Notes under the pieces: model-generated
The model's database searches: none
Seen by the model: only the letters and a program-made list of their open reading frames with translations
What the model was told of the DNA's origin: nothing
Shown: positions 36,301 through 46,055 of the stretch, piece by piece
How positions within the stretch are numbered: position 1 is the first letter of the stretch
How the letters are laid out: each line of letters opens with the position of its first letter
Position numbers and translations under genes: made by a program
Assembly (NCBI GenBank): GCA_946699065.1
Contig: CAMPDV010000216.1
Location: 310,001-374,000, forward strand
DNA: 64,000 nucleotides
DNA from: Loxodes magnus
Taxonomy: Eukaryota > Ciliophora > Karyorelictea > Loxodida > Loxodidae
Direction: 5' to 3'

Positions 36301-38036
36301 TTGAGAGTAACGATTTCTTAATTATTTTAGAGATTTCATAACTTGATAGTGCAGTCTTTTGAAGAGCTAGCAAGTGTAGTTCCATCAGGACTGAAAGTAA
36401 TACTAGTAACTAAATCTTAATGTCCTTTGAAACTGACGATTTCTTAATGAGTTGCAATGTTTCTAAGTTTTATAGTGTTGTCTTTTGAAGAACTAGCGAG
36501 TATAGATCCATCGGGACTGAAAGTAACACTGGCAACAGATTCTTAATTTCCTTTTAGAGTGATAATTTCCTAATGAGTTTCAAGATTTCAAAGCTTGAAA
36601 GTGTTGTCTTTTGAAGAGCTAGCGAGTGTAGATCCATCGGGACTGAAATTAACACAGATAACAGTATTTTAATGTCCTTTGAGTGTAACGATTTCTTAAA
36701 GATTTTTGGTACTTCAAAGTTTGATAGTAGTATCTCATGAAGAGCTAGCGATTATAGATCCATCAGGACTGAAAGAAACACATGTAATTCAGTTTTAATG
36801 TCCTTTAAGGATAGCGATTTCCTAATACGTTAAGAGGCTTCAAAGTTTGATAGTTCATTCATTTGAACAAGAAGCTAGTATAGATCCATCTGGACTGAAG
36901 GTAACGCAGTTAACATGTTATTAATGTCCTTTGAGAGTGATTATTTCTTAATGAGTTAAGATATTTCAAAGTTTAATAGTGCAGTCTTTCGAAGAGCTAG
37001 CGAGTGTTGATCCATCAGGACTGAAAGCTACACAGGTGACAGAATCTTAGTATCCTTTGAGAGTAACAATTTCTCAGTGAGTTTAAAAGTTTCAAAGCTT
37101 TATTGTATTGTCTTTTGAAGAGCTAGCGAGTGTAAATCCATCGGGACTGAAAGTAACACTGGTAACTAAGTCTTTATGTCCTTAGAGAGTGACAATTTCT
37201 TAATAATTTTAAATATTTCAAAGCTTTATTGTTCTGTCATTTGAAGAACTAGCGAGTATAGATTTATCAGGACTGAAAGTAACGCAGGTAACAGATTCTT
37301 AATGTCCTTTTAGAGTAAAAATTTCCTTATGAGTTTAGAGATCTCATAACTTGATAGTGCAGTCCTTTGAAGAGCTAGCAAGTGTAGATCCGTCGGGACT
37401 GAAAGTGATATAGGTAGCAGTGTCTTAATGTCCTTATAAATTGGCGATTTCTTAATAAGTTTAGAGACTTCAAAGCTTGATAGTGTTGTCTCATGATGAA
37501 CTAGCAAGAATAAATCCGTCGGGACTGAAATGAACACAGGTAGCTATACTTTAATGTCCTTCGAGAGTGGCAATTTCTTTATGAGTTTCTAGGTTTCAAA
37601 GTTTGATTGTAGTGTCATATGAAGAGCTAGCGAGTATAGATTTGTCGGGACTGAAAGAAACACAAGTTACAGATTTTTCATGTCCTTAGAGAGTGACGAT
37701 TTCCTAATGAGTTTAAAGGTTTCATAACTTGATAGTGTTATCCTTTGAAGAGCTAGCAAGTATAGATCCGTCGGAGTTGAAAGTAACACAGGTAACAGTT
37801 TTTTAATGTCCTTCAAGAGTAACGATTTCTTATTGATTCGTAACGTTTCAAAGTTTTATTTTTCTATCTTTTGAAGAGCTAGCGAGTATAGATCCATCAG
37901 GACTTAAAGCAACGCAAGCAACTAAATTTTAGTGTCCTTCAAGAGTGCTTATTTTTTAATCTGCCAAGAGATTTTATTTTAAATGGCTTTTCTTCATTGA
38001 TTCAATTACGTTTTTTATTTATGTATGTTGTTGCAT
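33372..38036 (-). CDS. WD40(21)-ankyrin-TRP-like ion channel fusion protein
   Basis: A 1,554-residue membrane cation-channel-like protein in one uninterrupted frame (4,665 bases, a multiple of three) if TAA/TAG=Gln and TGA=Trp. Start chosen at the ATG complementary to 38,034-38,036 (MQQHT); an in-frame ATG at 37,997 is the alternative. Residues ~20-910 hold 21 WD40 units of exactly 42 residues (FSPDG, LASSSKD, TIKLW), enough for three seven-bladed propellers. An ankyrin-like stretch follows (TPLHFACF, ~971). Hydrophobic helices from ~1,190 include WNIID and LNVLRGITGFRAFS. A pore-like FDLLTGDSE lies at ~1,344, then an S6-type helix ending LNMIISILGDSF (~1,388), resembling the TRPV-style LNMLIALMGET. 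A Leu/Ile/Lys-rich coiled coil fills ~1,450-1,554. The stop is taken as TAA at 33,372. Role inferred: a scaffolded sensory or Ca2+ channel. Flanked by GC-rich elements at 31,565 and 38,716. Confidence 0.9.
35205..37980 (-). repeat. WD40-coding tandem array, 126-bp period, 21 units
   Basis: The Trp-codon complement TCA recurs from 35,328-35,330 to 37,848-37,850 in 20 steps of exactly 126 bp. Units at about 35,462 and 35,588 are nearly identical to those at about 37,604 and 37,730, 17 units away. One unit (near 36,460) has AGA (Arg) instead of TGA at the Trp position. Confidence 0.95.
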
Positions 38037-38039
38037 TTG

Positions 38040-38560
38040 ATTTTATACTTATTTTTCATTTTGTGTTTTTTTTTTTTCGTTTGCTTTAGTTTTTTGAAGT
38101 AAACTTTGATTAAGTTACGATTTCATATATAAAAAATTTAAAAATAAATTTAAATTGTTAAGTTATATGATAAATTAAATACTTTTTATTTATTTTATAT
38201 ATTAATTATTTTTAAATAAATCATAACTTTATAAAAATTTATTTTTAACTATTTAAAATTTTATATTAATTTTTACTTTAAAAAGAATTTAAATTTTTTA
38301 ATTTTAATAGCTTTGTAAAACTAAATTTAGAAATAAAAAAGGATATAATTTTTACTGCCGTTTCATTTCCTAAAGTTCGATCTATTCAAAATATGTTTCT
38401 CTTCTTTTTTCCAAAGACTTGATGTGTTAATTTGATTCTTAAAATTATTATATATTTTAGTTTAAATAGGGTAGAACTCGGTTTAAGAGGTTACTGAGAA
38501 GAAGTTTCCAAATGATGAACCTGACTAAGAACTAAAGACTATAATATTGAACTGAACTTG
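38040..38560. other. 5' flank of channel gene
   Basis: AT-rich upstream region with long T and A tracts (for example a T12 run near 38,065), becoming GC-richer from about 38,400. It probably includes the channel promoter, but no element was recognised. Confidence 0.35.
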
Positions 38561-38566
38561 TCTCTT

Positions 38567-38745
38567 CATCGCAGGTTGGTAAAAGAATCTGTAATCGCCT
38601 GTTGGCGTTCTATGCTTTGGTGACAAAGAGATGTAACCTTGCCCACAGATAGATGAAAAATCTCCGTGGGAATAATTTGATCCAGTGAAGCTTTAATAAT
38701 TGACTCTTTTTGCAGTGATGTGCGCCATTGAGGTGCTACGCTCAT
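38567..38745 (-). CDS. Short GC-richer ORF overlapping mini-element, doubtful
   Basis: An ATG at 38,745 opens a 59-codon frame (MSVAPQWRTSL...) without any TAA/TAG, ending at CGA TGA. If TGA is Trp here, the frame continues about 35 more residues. The first 12 codons coincide with the GC-rich mini-element. The copy at 31,565 reads in the same way (SVTPQW-like), and the copy at 26,135 less closely, so the element itself may be transcribed or translated. The downstream part shares CACCAAAGCATAGAAC with the cargo at 25,640. It could equally be the non-coding body of a short mobile element. No family recognised. Confidence 0.3.
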
Positions 38746-38750
38746 TAAAA
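38716..38750 (-). mobile_element. GC-rich hairpin mini-element, copy 4 (core only)
   Basis: The minus strand reads GAGCGTAGCACCTCAATGGC followed by GCACATC, matching the cores at 25,411 and 31,575. It is in inverted orientation relative to copy 3, so copies 3 and 4 bracket the channel gene. Confidence 0.65.
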
Positions 38751-39013
38751 AACTATGATATTTATTATTACTCAATTTTCTAAAATAGCCTTATTATTTT
38801 ATTAGATGTTGAATTATTAAAAAAATGTAAACATTTTATAGACTGTAATAATAGATTATATTTCCCGTTTATTTTTAAGTAATCAGTAAAATTATCTATG
38901 ATACTAAATTTACTTTTTACAAAAAATATAAATGCTGAAAATATTTCCATTTTGAAATAAAAATTAGATTAAAACTTGATTTTGCAGAATTATTTATAAT
39001 TGAAAATAGAACG

Positions 39014-39466
39014 ATGTGCCTTATCAGCCCAATAAGTTATCAGGTGCAGTGTATTGCAAAGTGCTCTTGTAATAGATACAACTGCGAATAAGTAAGAATT
39101 TGCTTTTTCTGTGATAGCCTTATTTATTCAAGGGTTCTCTTTTGCGATACGAGAAGCTTTCTAGGAGGCTCTGAATTTCAGGTTTTAGAGTTCTCCTGTC
39201 TTCACATATCGCTAAGCATGATAGGAATTGTAAAACCTATAGACATGAATGAGACCAGATATATATTTATTTAGAAAAATTTATTTGGACTGTGATATTA
39301 CGCAAAAAAACCGGAATATCCTCAAATTATTTCAAACTCCAGCCTTATGAAAGAATCACAATAATTAAGAGAAAAAAGTTAATCAATTTTGATTTAAAAA
39401 ACAGAGAAAAGAAGAAAATATGACCAAAAAGACCAGGTGAAAGTATCAGCATTGCAAGAATCTTAA
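39014..39466 (+). CDS. Small cysteine-rich protein, 150 residues
   Basis: ATG at 39,014; the frame runs 150 codons to a TAA TAG at 39,464-39,469, followed by an AT-rich tail, so TAA is probably the real stop. The N-terminal 45 residues are Cys-rich, with cysteines at 2, 13, 17, 19, 24, 30, 33 and 44 (C-x3-C-x-C-x4-C-x5-C-x2-C), a likely zinc-binding or disulfide-rich module. The C-terminal half is Lys/Gln/Glu-rich and probably helical. One TGA reads as Trp (LFGLWYYAKKPEYP). The GC content is higher than in the flanks, and an upstream TTTTGCAG could be a splice acceptor, so a 5' exon is possible. Function unknown. Confidence 0.6.
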
Positions 39467-39469
39467 TAG

Positions 39470-41880
39470 AAATAAAATTTTCTTGGTTTATTTTTTAATA
39501 ATTTTAATCCTAAAAATTTTTGCATCACATTAATTAATTAATTTTTTGATATATAATATAATTTGAGTTATTAATTGAATAATTAAACACTTTTTTATAT
39601 ATTTAATATCCAATAACAAAAAAATTAAAAAATTGAGTAAAAAGTTTATTAATTTTATTTATCAAAACTTTAATCCAATTTATTAAATTAAATAAAGCTT
39701 TGAATGCTTTTTAATTAAATGTTAGCATTTTATATATTTTGCTAGTATTTTAAATTTATATTTTTAAATAGTTTTTCTTTAATGTTATACATAACTAGTT
39801 AAACATTTTTTAAAGTTAAGCTTTTTTAATCTAATTTATGTAATTAACTTTTAGATGATCATAAAACTATTTTAGATTTATAATTATAATGCTTAACTAT
39901 TTTAAATTTGTTTTCTCTATTTTTGATAAATTATGTTTATTTCATTTCAATTATTCAAATTTAGATTTTATAACAGCAATATCTGCCCTTTTAAGATTTT
40001 ATTTATTTATGGTAAATTTTTTCAATAGTATTAAAAAAATATTCTCAAGGGCTATAATTTTAAATTGTAATAAAATAATGCTATAATAAAGCTAATTGAA
40101 CTTAAAAAATTTGTCTAAATCTAATAAAATAAAAGATATATGTCATTTAAAAAACAATAAAAAGCATAAAATAAAACTTTAAGATGAAGATTTCAATTTT
40201 CTCAATTAAAGAATTAATAATAATTAAATAGAACCTTAAAATAATAAAAGTTTTATTTAATTATTAGTTTTCAAATATTAATCATATTTAAATTATTAGT
40301 ATTTTTCTTTCTAATTTTCTTCTTATGTTTATATTATAATTATTTTAAATTTAATTGTTAAATCAAATTTTTTATTTAATTAAGCATATTTAAGTTTAGA
40401 ATAGATTACATAAATGCAAAATAAATTAAAAATTTCTTGGAAATTCAAATGTTTCTTCAAAAAGTTCTCTCCCTTATTACTTTAAAACCAGTTATATTCT
40501 AGGTTTTCTTTGTTTCTATTGATTAAGTTTCTTTTTATATTTTTTCATCAAAAGTATCGTAAAAGGGACCAAAGTCTTTCAAAATATCTTATAGAACATA
40601 TTTCATTTTTTAAATGATAAAAGCATCAGTAAAATAATAATAAGAATAATTAATTAACGTGATTAAGCCAATATTTAGCTCATTACGAATAAAAAGTTTA
40701 TTGTTGAATAAAAGCATTAATTTCAAATTTACTAGGATCTAGTTTATCATTCTTATTTTCTCCAGTTTCTTAGCACTTGTTTCTCAAAACTTTAAAGACT
40801 TGAGTAAAATACCTTTTAATCTCCTTTTTTTATTTTTTTATTGCTTCAATCAAAACTTATATTTTTTTGTTTTTTCTTTTTCAAACAATTTTTTTATTTA
40901 ATTTTTTTGTTTATTTGCAAATTTTTTTTCTCACTTTCTTTTGTATTTTAACTTGAATTTTTAATAAAAAAATGATGATTCTCGTTATTGACATTTTTTT
41001 AACTTTATTCATTTTTTAAAAACAAAATTATTTTTAAATCTTTTTTTAATTTTTTCTTTTTTTTACTTATTTAGCATTTTTTATTTTTGAACAAAAAAGA
41101 TCAGATTCTCTTAACATGTATTTTTCTTATATTATTTTAATCTTTTAAATTTTGTTTTTTACTTTTTTTAAATTTCTGCAAGTTTATTACTTTTTTTTTT
41201 CTTCTTTATTTTATCTTTTTCGCAATTTAAAAAACAATTGAATATATCTTTAATAGTTCTACACTATATACCTTTAATAATCTTTTTAATTTTTTGTTTT
41301 AAAAAAATTGTCTTTAAAAAAAAAATTTCTAATTTTATGTTTTTTCGTAAACTAGAAAAACAGTCAAAATACTCTTCATTCATATAAGAAATTTTTAATG
41401 AAAAAGATTTACTTTAGATTTTTTTAAAAATATTTGTTATACTTATTTGTATAGGTAAAGCAGCATTTCGTTGATTTTAATTAAAAAAAAACATTTTATT
41501 TTTCTTTTGGCTTTTTGTAACAATTAGTTATTTTTTTAAAAGTATTTATTTGTAATATAATTTCAAAATTTTTTAATATTTAAGTTAATAATTAATTTTT
41601 TTTCTTTAATTTCTATTTTTGAGATATATTTAAGTTTTTTTTTCTATTTAAGCTTATCAAACTTTTTTCACTTGAAAGATTATTTTTCTATCAATGAATA
41701 TTTTCTGATAATTCATTTATTTGTTTTTTTATTGAGTAAAATAATACAATTTCTTTATTTTTTTTTTATGCATTGAAATTAAACAAATTTAAAAGCAAAC
41801 TTTATGACATAACATAATTTATTAAAGTGATCTCATTTTTATTTGGTTAATCACAGAATTAGAGCTTTTTAAATTTTTTT
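39470..41880. other. Long AT-rich intergenic stretch
   Basis: Extremely AT-rich, with T8-T10 tracts especially at 40,830-41,780. No frame, RNA gene or repeat was recognised. Confidence 0.5.
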
Positions 41881-41884
41881 CTTA

Positions 41885-42560
41885 TCAGAAATCTTCGATT
41901 TAATATTCATCTGGTTTTTCCGGATTGTAAATTCTTTCAAATTGCTTATTTTGTCCTCTTGCTAGCGCTTGGAAATCAAATTCTACTTGTCATCTCTCAA
42001 ATTGTCTCATTGCGTGTAATCTTATGAGCTTCTAAGTAAGGTTAAAATCTTTTTTTAATAGAGTCTTCTGTTTGGTGTACAATAGATCTTAAATAGATTT
42101 TGAATTCCTCTTTTTGTTCATAATATTACTTTCCTTTAAATCTATAACATTGAATTACCTTATGTCCATGCTTTTTACTATTTCAAAATCTTATTTCTAT
42201 TTTCTAAAATGAGAAAGACGGATTCGGCACTCCTTTTGATTCTGGATCCGATAGATAATTAATTTGGATATGTTCAGATTAATTAATCCTCTAGTCAAAC
42301 TTTTGTCTTTAATTCCATTGAATTTGAGTAATTTATCTTTCCATCTATTAAGAAGATATCTGCTATTTTAATTGTTTCTAAGGATTTTATTCATTTAACA
42401 AATTGTTAATTGTTAGCATTAGAGATTAGGTTATTTATTTAAGATCTTAAACTTCTTTTGTTAGTTTTTTACTTGTCCAATTGTAGCAAATAAACTTCGT
42501 TAGAAAGGTCTAGTTAATTATTAGGATTTGTTGAAGAAGTTTATTTTTCTAAGGTGCCAT
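41885..42560 (-). CDS. Hydrophilic protein of unknown function, with apparent frame breaks
   Basis: ATG complementary to 42,558-42,560 (MAPQKNKLLQQ); terminal frame ends EDF followed by TGA TAA (TGA at 41,885-41,887). The middle is strongly protein-like but the best frame changes: a stretch with INYSNSMELKTKVWLEDQL, then LSDPESKGVPNPSF and FKIYLRSIVHQTED in the next frame, then MRQFERWQ and NPEKPDEYQIEDF in the last frame. No GT...AG intron fits the switches, so these are frameshifts (decay or assembly indels) or I have mis-picked frames. The protein is basic and Gln-rich. It ends just before the segmental duplicate. No family recognised. Confidence 0.45.
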
Positions 42561-42564
42561 TTTA

Positions 42565-44110
42565 TTATATAATAATTTCTTTCTTCAAGTTGTAAATAAA
42601 AAATAATCATCTTAACTGAATGAGGTAAATTATTTAAAATAAAATAATGCATTCAAATGTCTTCTCTAAGCTCTATTATTTTTCAATATATCTTCTGCTT
42701 TCAAGTTACTATTTTTGAGTAAACTTTTACTTTTTATTCCATTAACTTAATATAAATTTTTTTTCATAGTTATTAAAACAAAAACTCTAATATTATCTTC
42801 ATTTAAAATGAAACGGGTTATCTTCTCAAAACTTCAGATTTCCATCTTCTGATTATATTCTAACTATCTTAACTCTTGCTTGTAGTTTAATAATATTTTT
42901 AAATAACTCTTTAACTAGGACTTATTTTATTCTTAAATAGACAACTTTATTATTTTATCTTGATGGCTTTTTAAGATAGTAGAATTTTATTTAGTTTAAT
43001 GCTTTACTTTCTGTTATAAATTTCATCATCAGAATTTTTTTTGAATAAATACATTCTTCTTTTTTAGTAGAACTTGATTTATTGAAGCTTGCCTATTAAA
43101 TGTGTTGAATTTTTAAGTAGACTTTAATCAAAACTAGATAGGATTGAAACTTTAATTATATTTGCTTATCTTATCAGCTGATTATAATAACTTTGAATTA
43201 TTTTCAAAGGTTTATACTTTTAATGTTCATTTTTACTGATTAAAAGTGAATAACTTTGAAATATAATTTTACTTTATTGAATAAAAAAGTAATAGAATTT
43301 TTATAATCAAGACTATTTTATAAGAAAATGAAAAATTTTCAAAATGAGGACTTTCTGATTATTATAAAAGTTATTTTCAGAATAGTCTCTATGATAATTT
43401 CAAAAATTTCAAGACAAACTGGAGCGCTTTTACTAAAATAATAAATTAAACTTTTTTATTCAAATTAAAAAAGAAAAAGTATATGATAACTTTAAATCAC
43501 TATGTTCAAAATAACCTAGTCACCTTTAATTTATTTATTTTAGAAAAAAACAATTTATTAAAAATTTAAATTTAAGCAGATTATAAATTTAGATAATTTA
43601 AGCTAAAACTTAAATAAATTTCAAAAGTTAATTTAAGTAAAATTGATTTTTTTAGTTATTTTTTTTCCAAGATAAAATTTTTAAGATATGTTTAAGAGTT
43701 TTAGGATAATTTAAAATAGAAAAAATTGCAATAATTTATTTAGATACTACAAAAGAGATTAGAGAAATAAAATAAAAAATTAATTATTGTACTTTAATAA
43801 AATAGAAAGATGAAAGAATATTCATTAAATTAAAATATTAAATGTATACAAAAATAAGGATAAAAAATAGAAAAAAAAATGTGAGATATAAAAAATGTTT
43901 TAAGACAAAAATAAAAATATAATAATTATATAAAATTAAAAAAATCGAAGATATAAAAATAATAAAAAGGGTAAAAGCCTAAAAATAAAGATTAAATAAA
44001 ATGTAATTGTTTATAAAAAATATTTTTGAGAAAAGCTAAATGAAAAAGTAAAATAGTATTTAAAAAATTTGAGAAAAGGAAAATAAATAAAAATGTAAAA
44101 ATTAAAATAT
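42565..44110. repeat. Segmental duplicate, right copy
   Basis: Direct duplicate of 25,900-27,510. It holds the empty site for the 67-bp GC-rich element (TATTA at 42,791-42,795). Left boundary at TATATAATAATTTC; on the right the copies diverge after ATTTATTAAGATT. Confidence 0.85.
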
Positions 44111-45950
44111 TTATTAAGATTTATCTATTATTGAGTTAGATTAGAATGCTTGTTAAAAGCACAATTCTCCCATGAATCAATTAATTTATTTTTTATTTCT
44201 AAATTAAAGTTCATTTAATTTATTTTTTTAGGTTTTATAATTTTCTTAGCATGTTAAAATATTCACTTAGCATCTCCATTTAGAAATATAAATTTCTTTT
44301 TTGCTTTATTTTTTTAATTTTCACAGAATATACTCGAAGTCTTTCCAAATTCGTTTCGCTATCTTATGAAGATTAGTTACATGTCTAAGGAATAAAGAAA
44401 AAATATGTTTAAAATAAAAGAATAAGGAATTATAAATGAGAAAGCTATCTGAAGAATATAATTTGCTATAAGAGACCTGAATATCTTAATTAAGAAAATA
44501 AAAAAACTCATTATTTTTATCTATAAGCTCCTTGATAATTTAATCAATATAGGATTAATATCAGTAGAAGTTTTTACTAGGAACACTTAGAATTTAGCTA
44601 TAGACTTGTAAAAATTAAAATAGTTAAAGTAAAAAATCTTGGCTTATTTATGAAAAATACCTAAACTCTAGTTAAAGATTTAAAAGAAACTAGATATAAA
44701 ATAGAAGCTAAAGATAATATCTATATACAAGTATATATTTAAGAAAAATATTTCTTTATAATAGCATAAACATTTAAATTGAAATGGCAAAATAGATAAA
44801 TTTAAAAAAGGAGAGTTAAAGCCTTCTTTGCATTATTTTTATAAATGAGATAGAAAAAATGTTGATTTTAGATTCTCGCTCGTTAAAGATTATTTTAATA
44901 TCCAAAGCGTTTACTTATAAAACTACTAAGATAATACTTTTATTATAGATATTAAAGATATAGTTAGATATAATTGTTAATGCATTAATAATATTAGTAT
45001 GTTTAGATAGAGCTATATCCTAAGATAATTAATAACTATACATTAAATGAGGATAAGTTAGTAAGGAATCTATATAATTATAATATTGCTAAGAGAGCTA
45101 TTTCCAAGGGTAGTTAGTATTAATATAAAATGCTATTAAGAGAGCTAATTAAAAAGCATTAAAGCTTTTATCAAATTGAGTAATAAAAATTAATTTATCA
45201 ACCATTGATGTGATTGAATAACTATCTTAGATAATATTTACATAGAAGAGTATAAAAAATATATAAATCAAGTTAATTAAATAATAATTGTAAAAAATTA
45301 ATAAAGAAAACGTAGCTATGAAATATGTTAAAACTAGGTAAAAGATTAAATAATAACTAATGATTATAAACCTTAACTTTATGGCTAATAAAATCATTAA
45401 AGTTAGCTTTTCTAAAGATCAAAAAGCAAATAATTATAAAATATTCTAATTATTCTAAAAGATCTATTAAGGCAAAGTATTAAGGAGTCATTATGCTAAA
45501 AATATTTATTCTTTAGCTATTAATATAAATTATTAACTGCTAATTTTAGTGAAGTCTTCATATGTTTCTTTAATTTTAGGCGAATTATTAATTTATCCTT
45601 GCACTAATATATAATAATATCATAACTAAATATTTTAAATAGTCTAAGCTTATAGTAACTATAACTGAGCTAAGTATTAAATTATTATTTTTAAGCACTC
45701 AAAGCACTTTAAATTACTTATGATTATTAATAGTATAATCGCTTTCCTATTCTTTCTAGTATATTAGTATTAAGAGTCCTAAGCTTATAAATTTACTAAT
45801 CTCCTTTTCCTTCAATAAATAGCTTTTGTTAGTTATCTGTTAAAGATAATAGTAATTAGCTCTTTGGTAGTTATTTAACTATCAAGGAGAAATAAATTGA
45901 ATACCTTTAACTTGTTTCATTCCCTTTTAAATTTAAAGTTTATACCTAAG
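44110..45950. other. AT-rich stretch without recognised gene
   Basis: Rich in words such as CTATTAA and TAATAATA, similar in style to the middle of the large units (3,850-5,000) but without a clear alignment. No gene called. Confidence 0.35.
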
Positions 45951-46055
45951 TGACTGAAGCCTTTATGTAATTATTTTATTTAAGACCGAAAGTGAATTTT
46001 ACTTCAGTATCCGAGTGTTAATTCATTAGTAGAATAGACTACTAAGGAAGATGAA

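Noticed and set aside
35205-37980. CRISPR-like or satellite array with 126-bp period
   Set aside because: The period is exactly 42 codons and the translation gives canonical WD40 units in one frame continuous with the channel domain. There are no unique spacers of CRISPR type.
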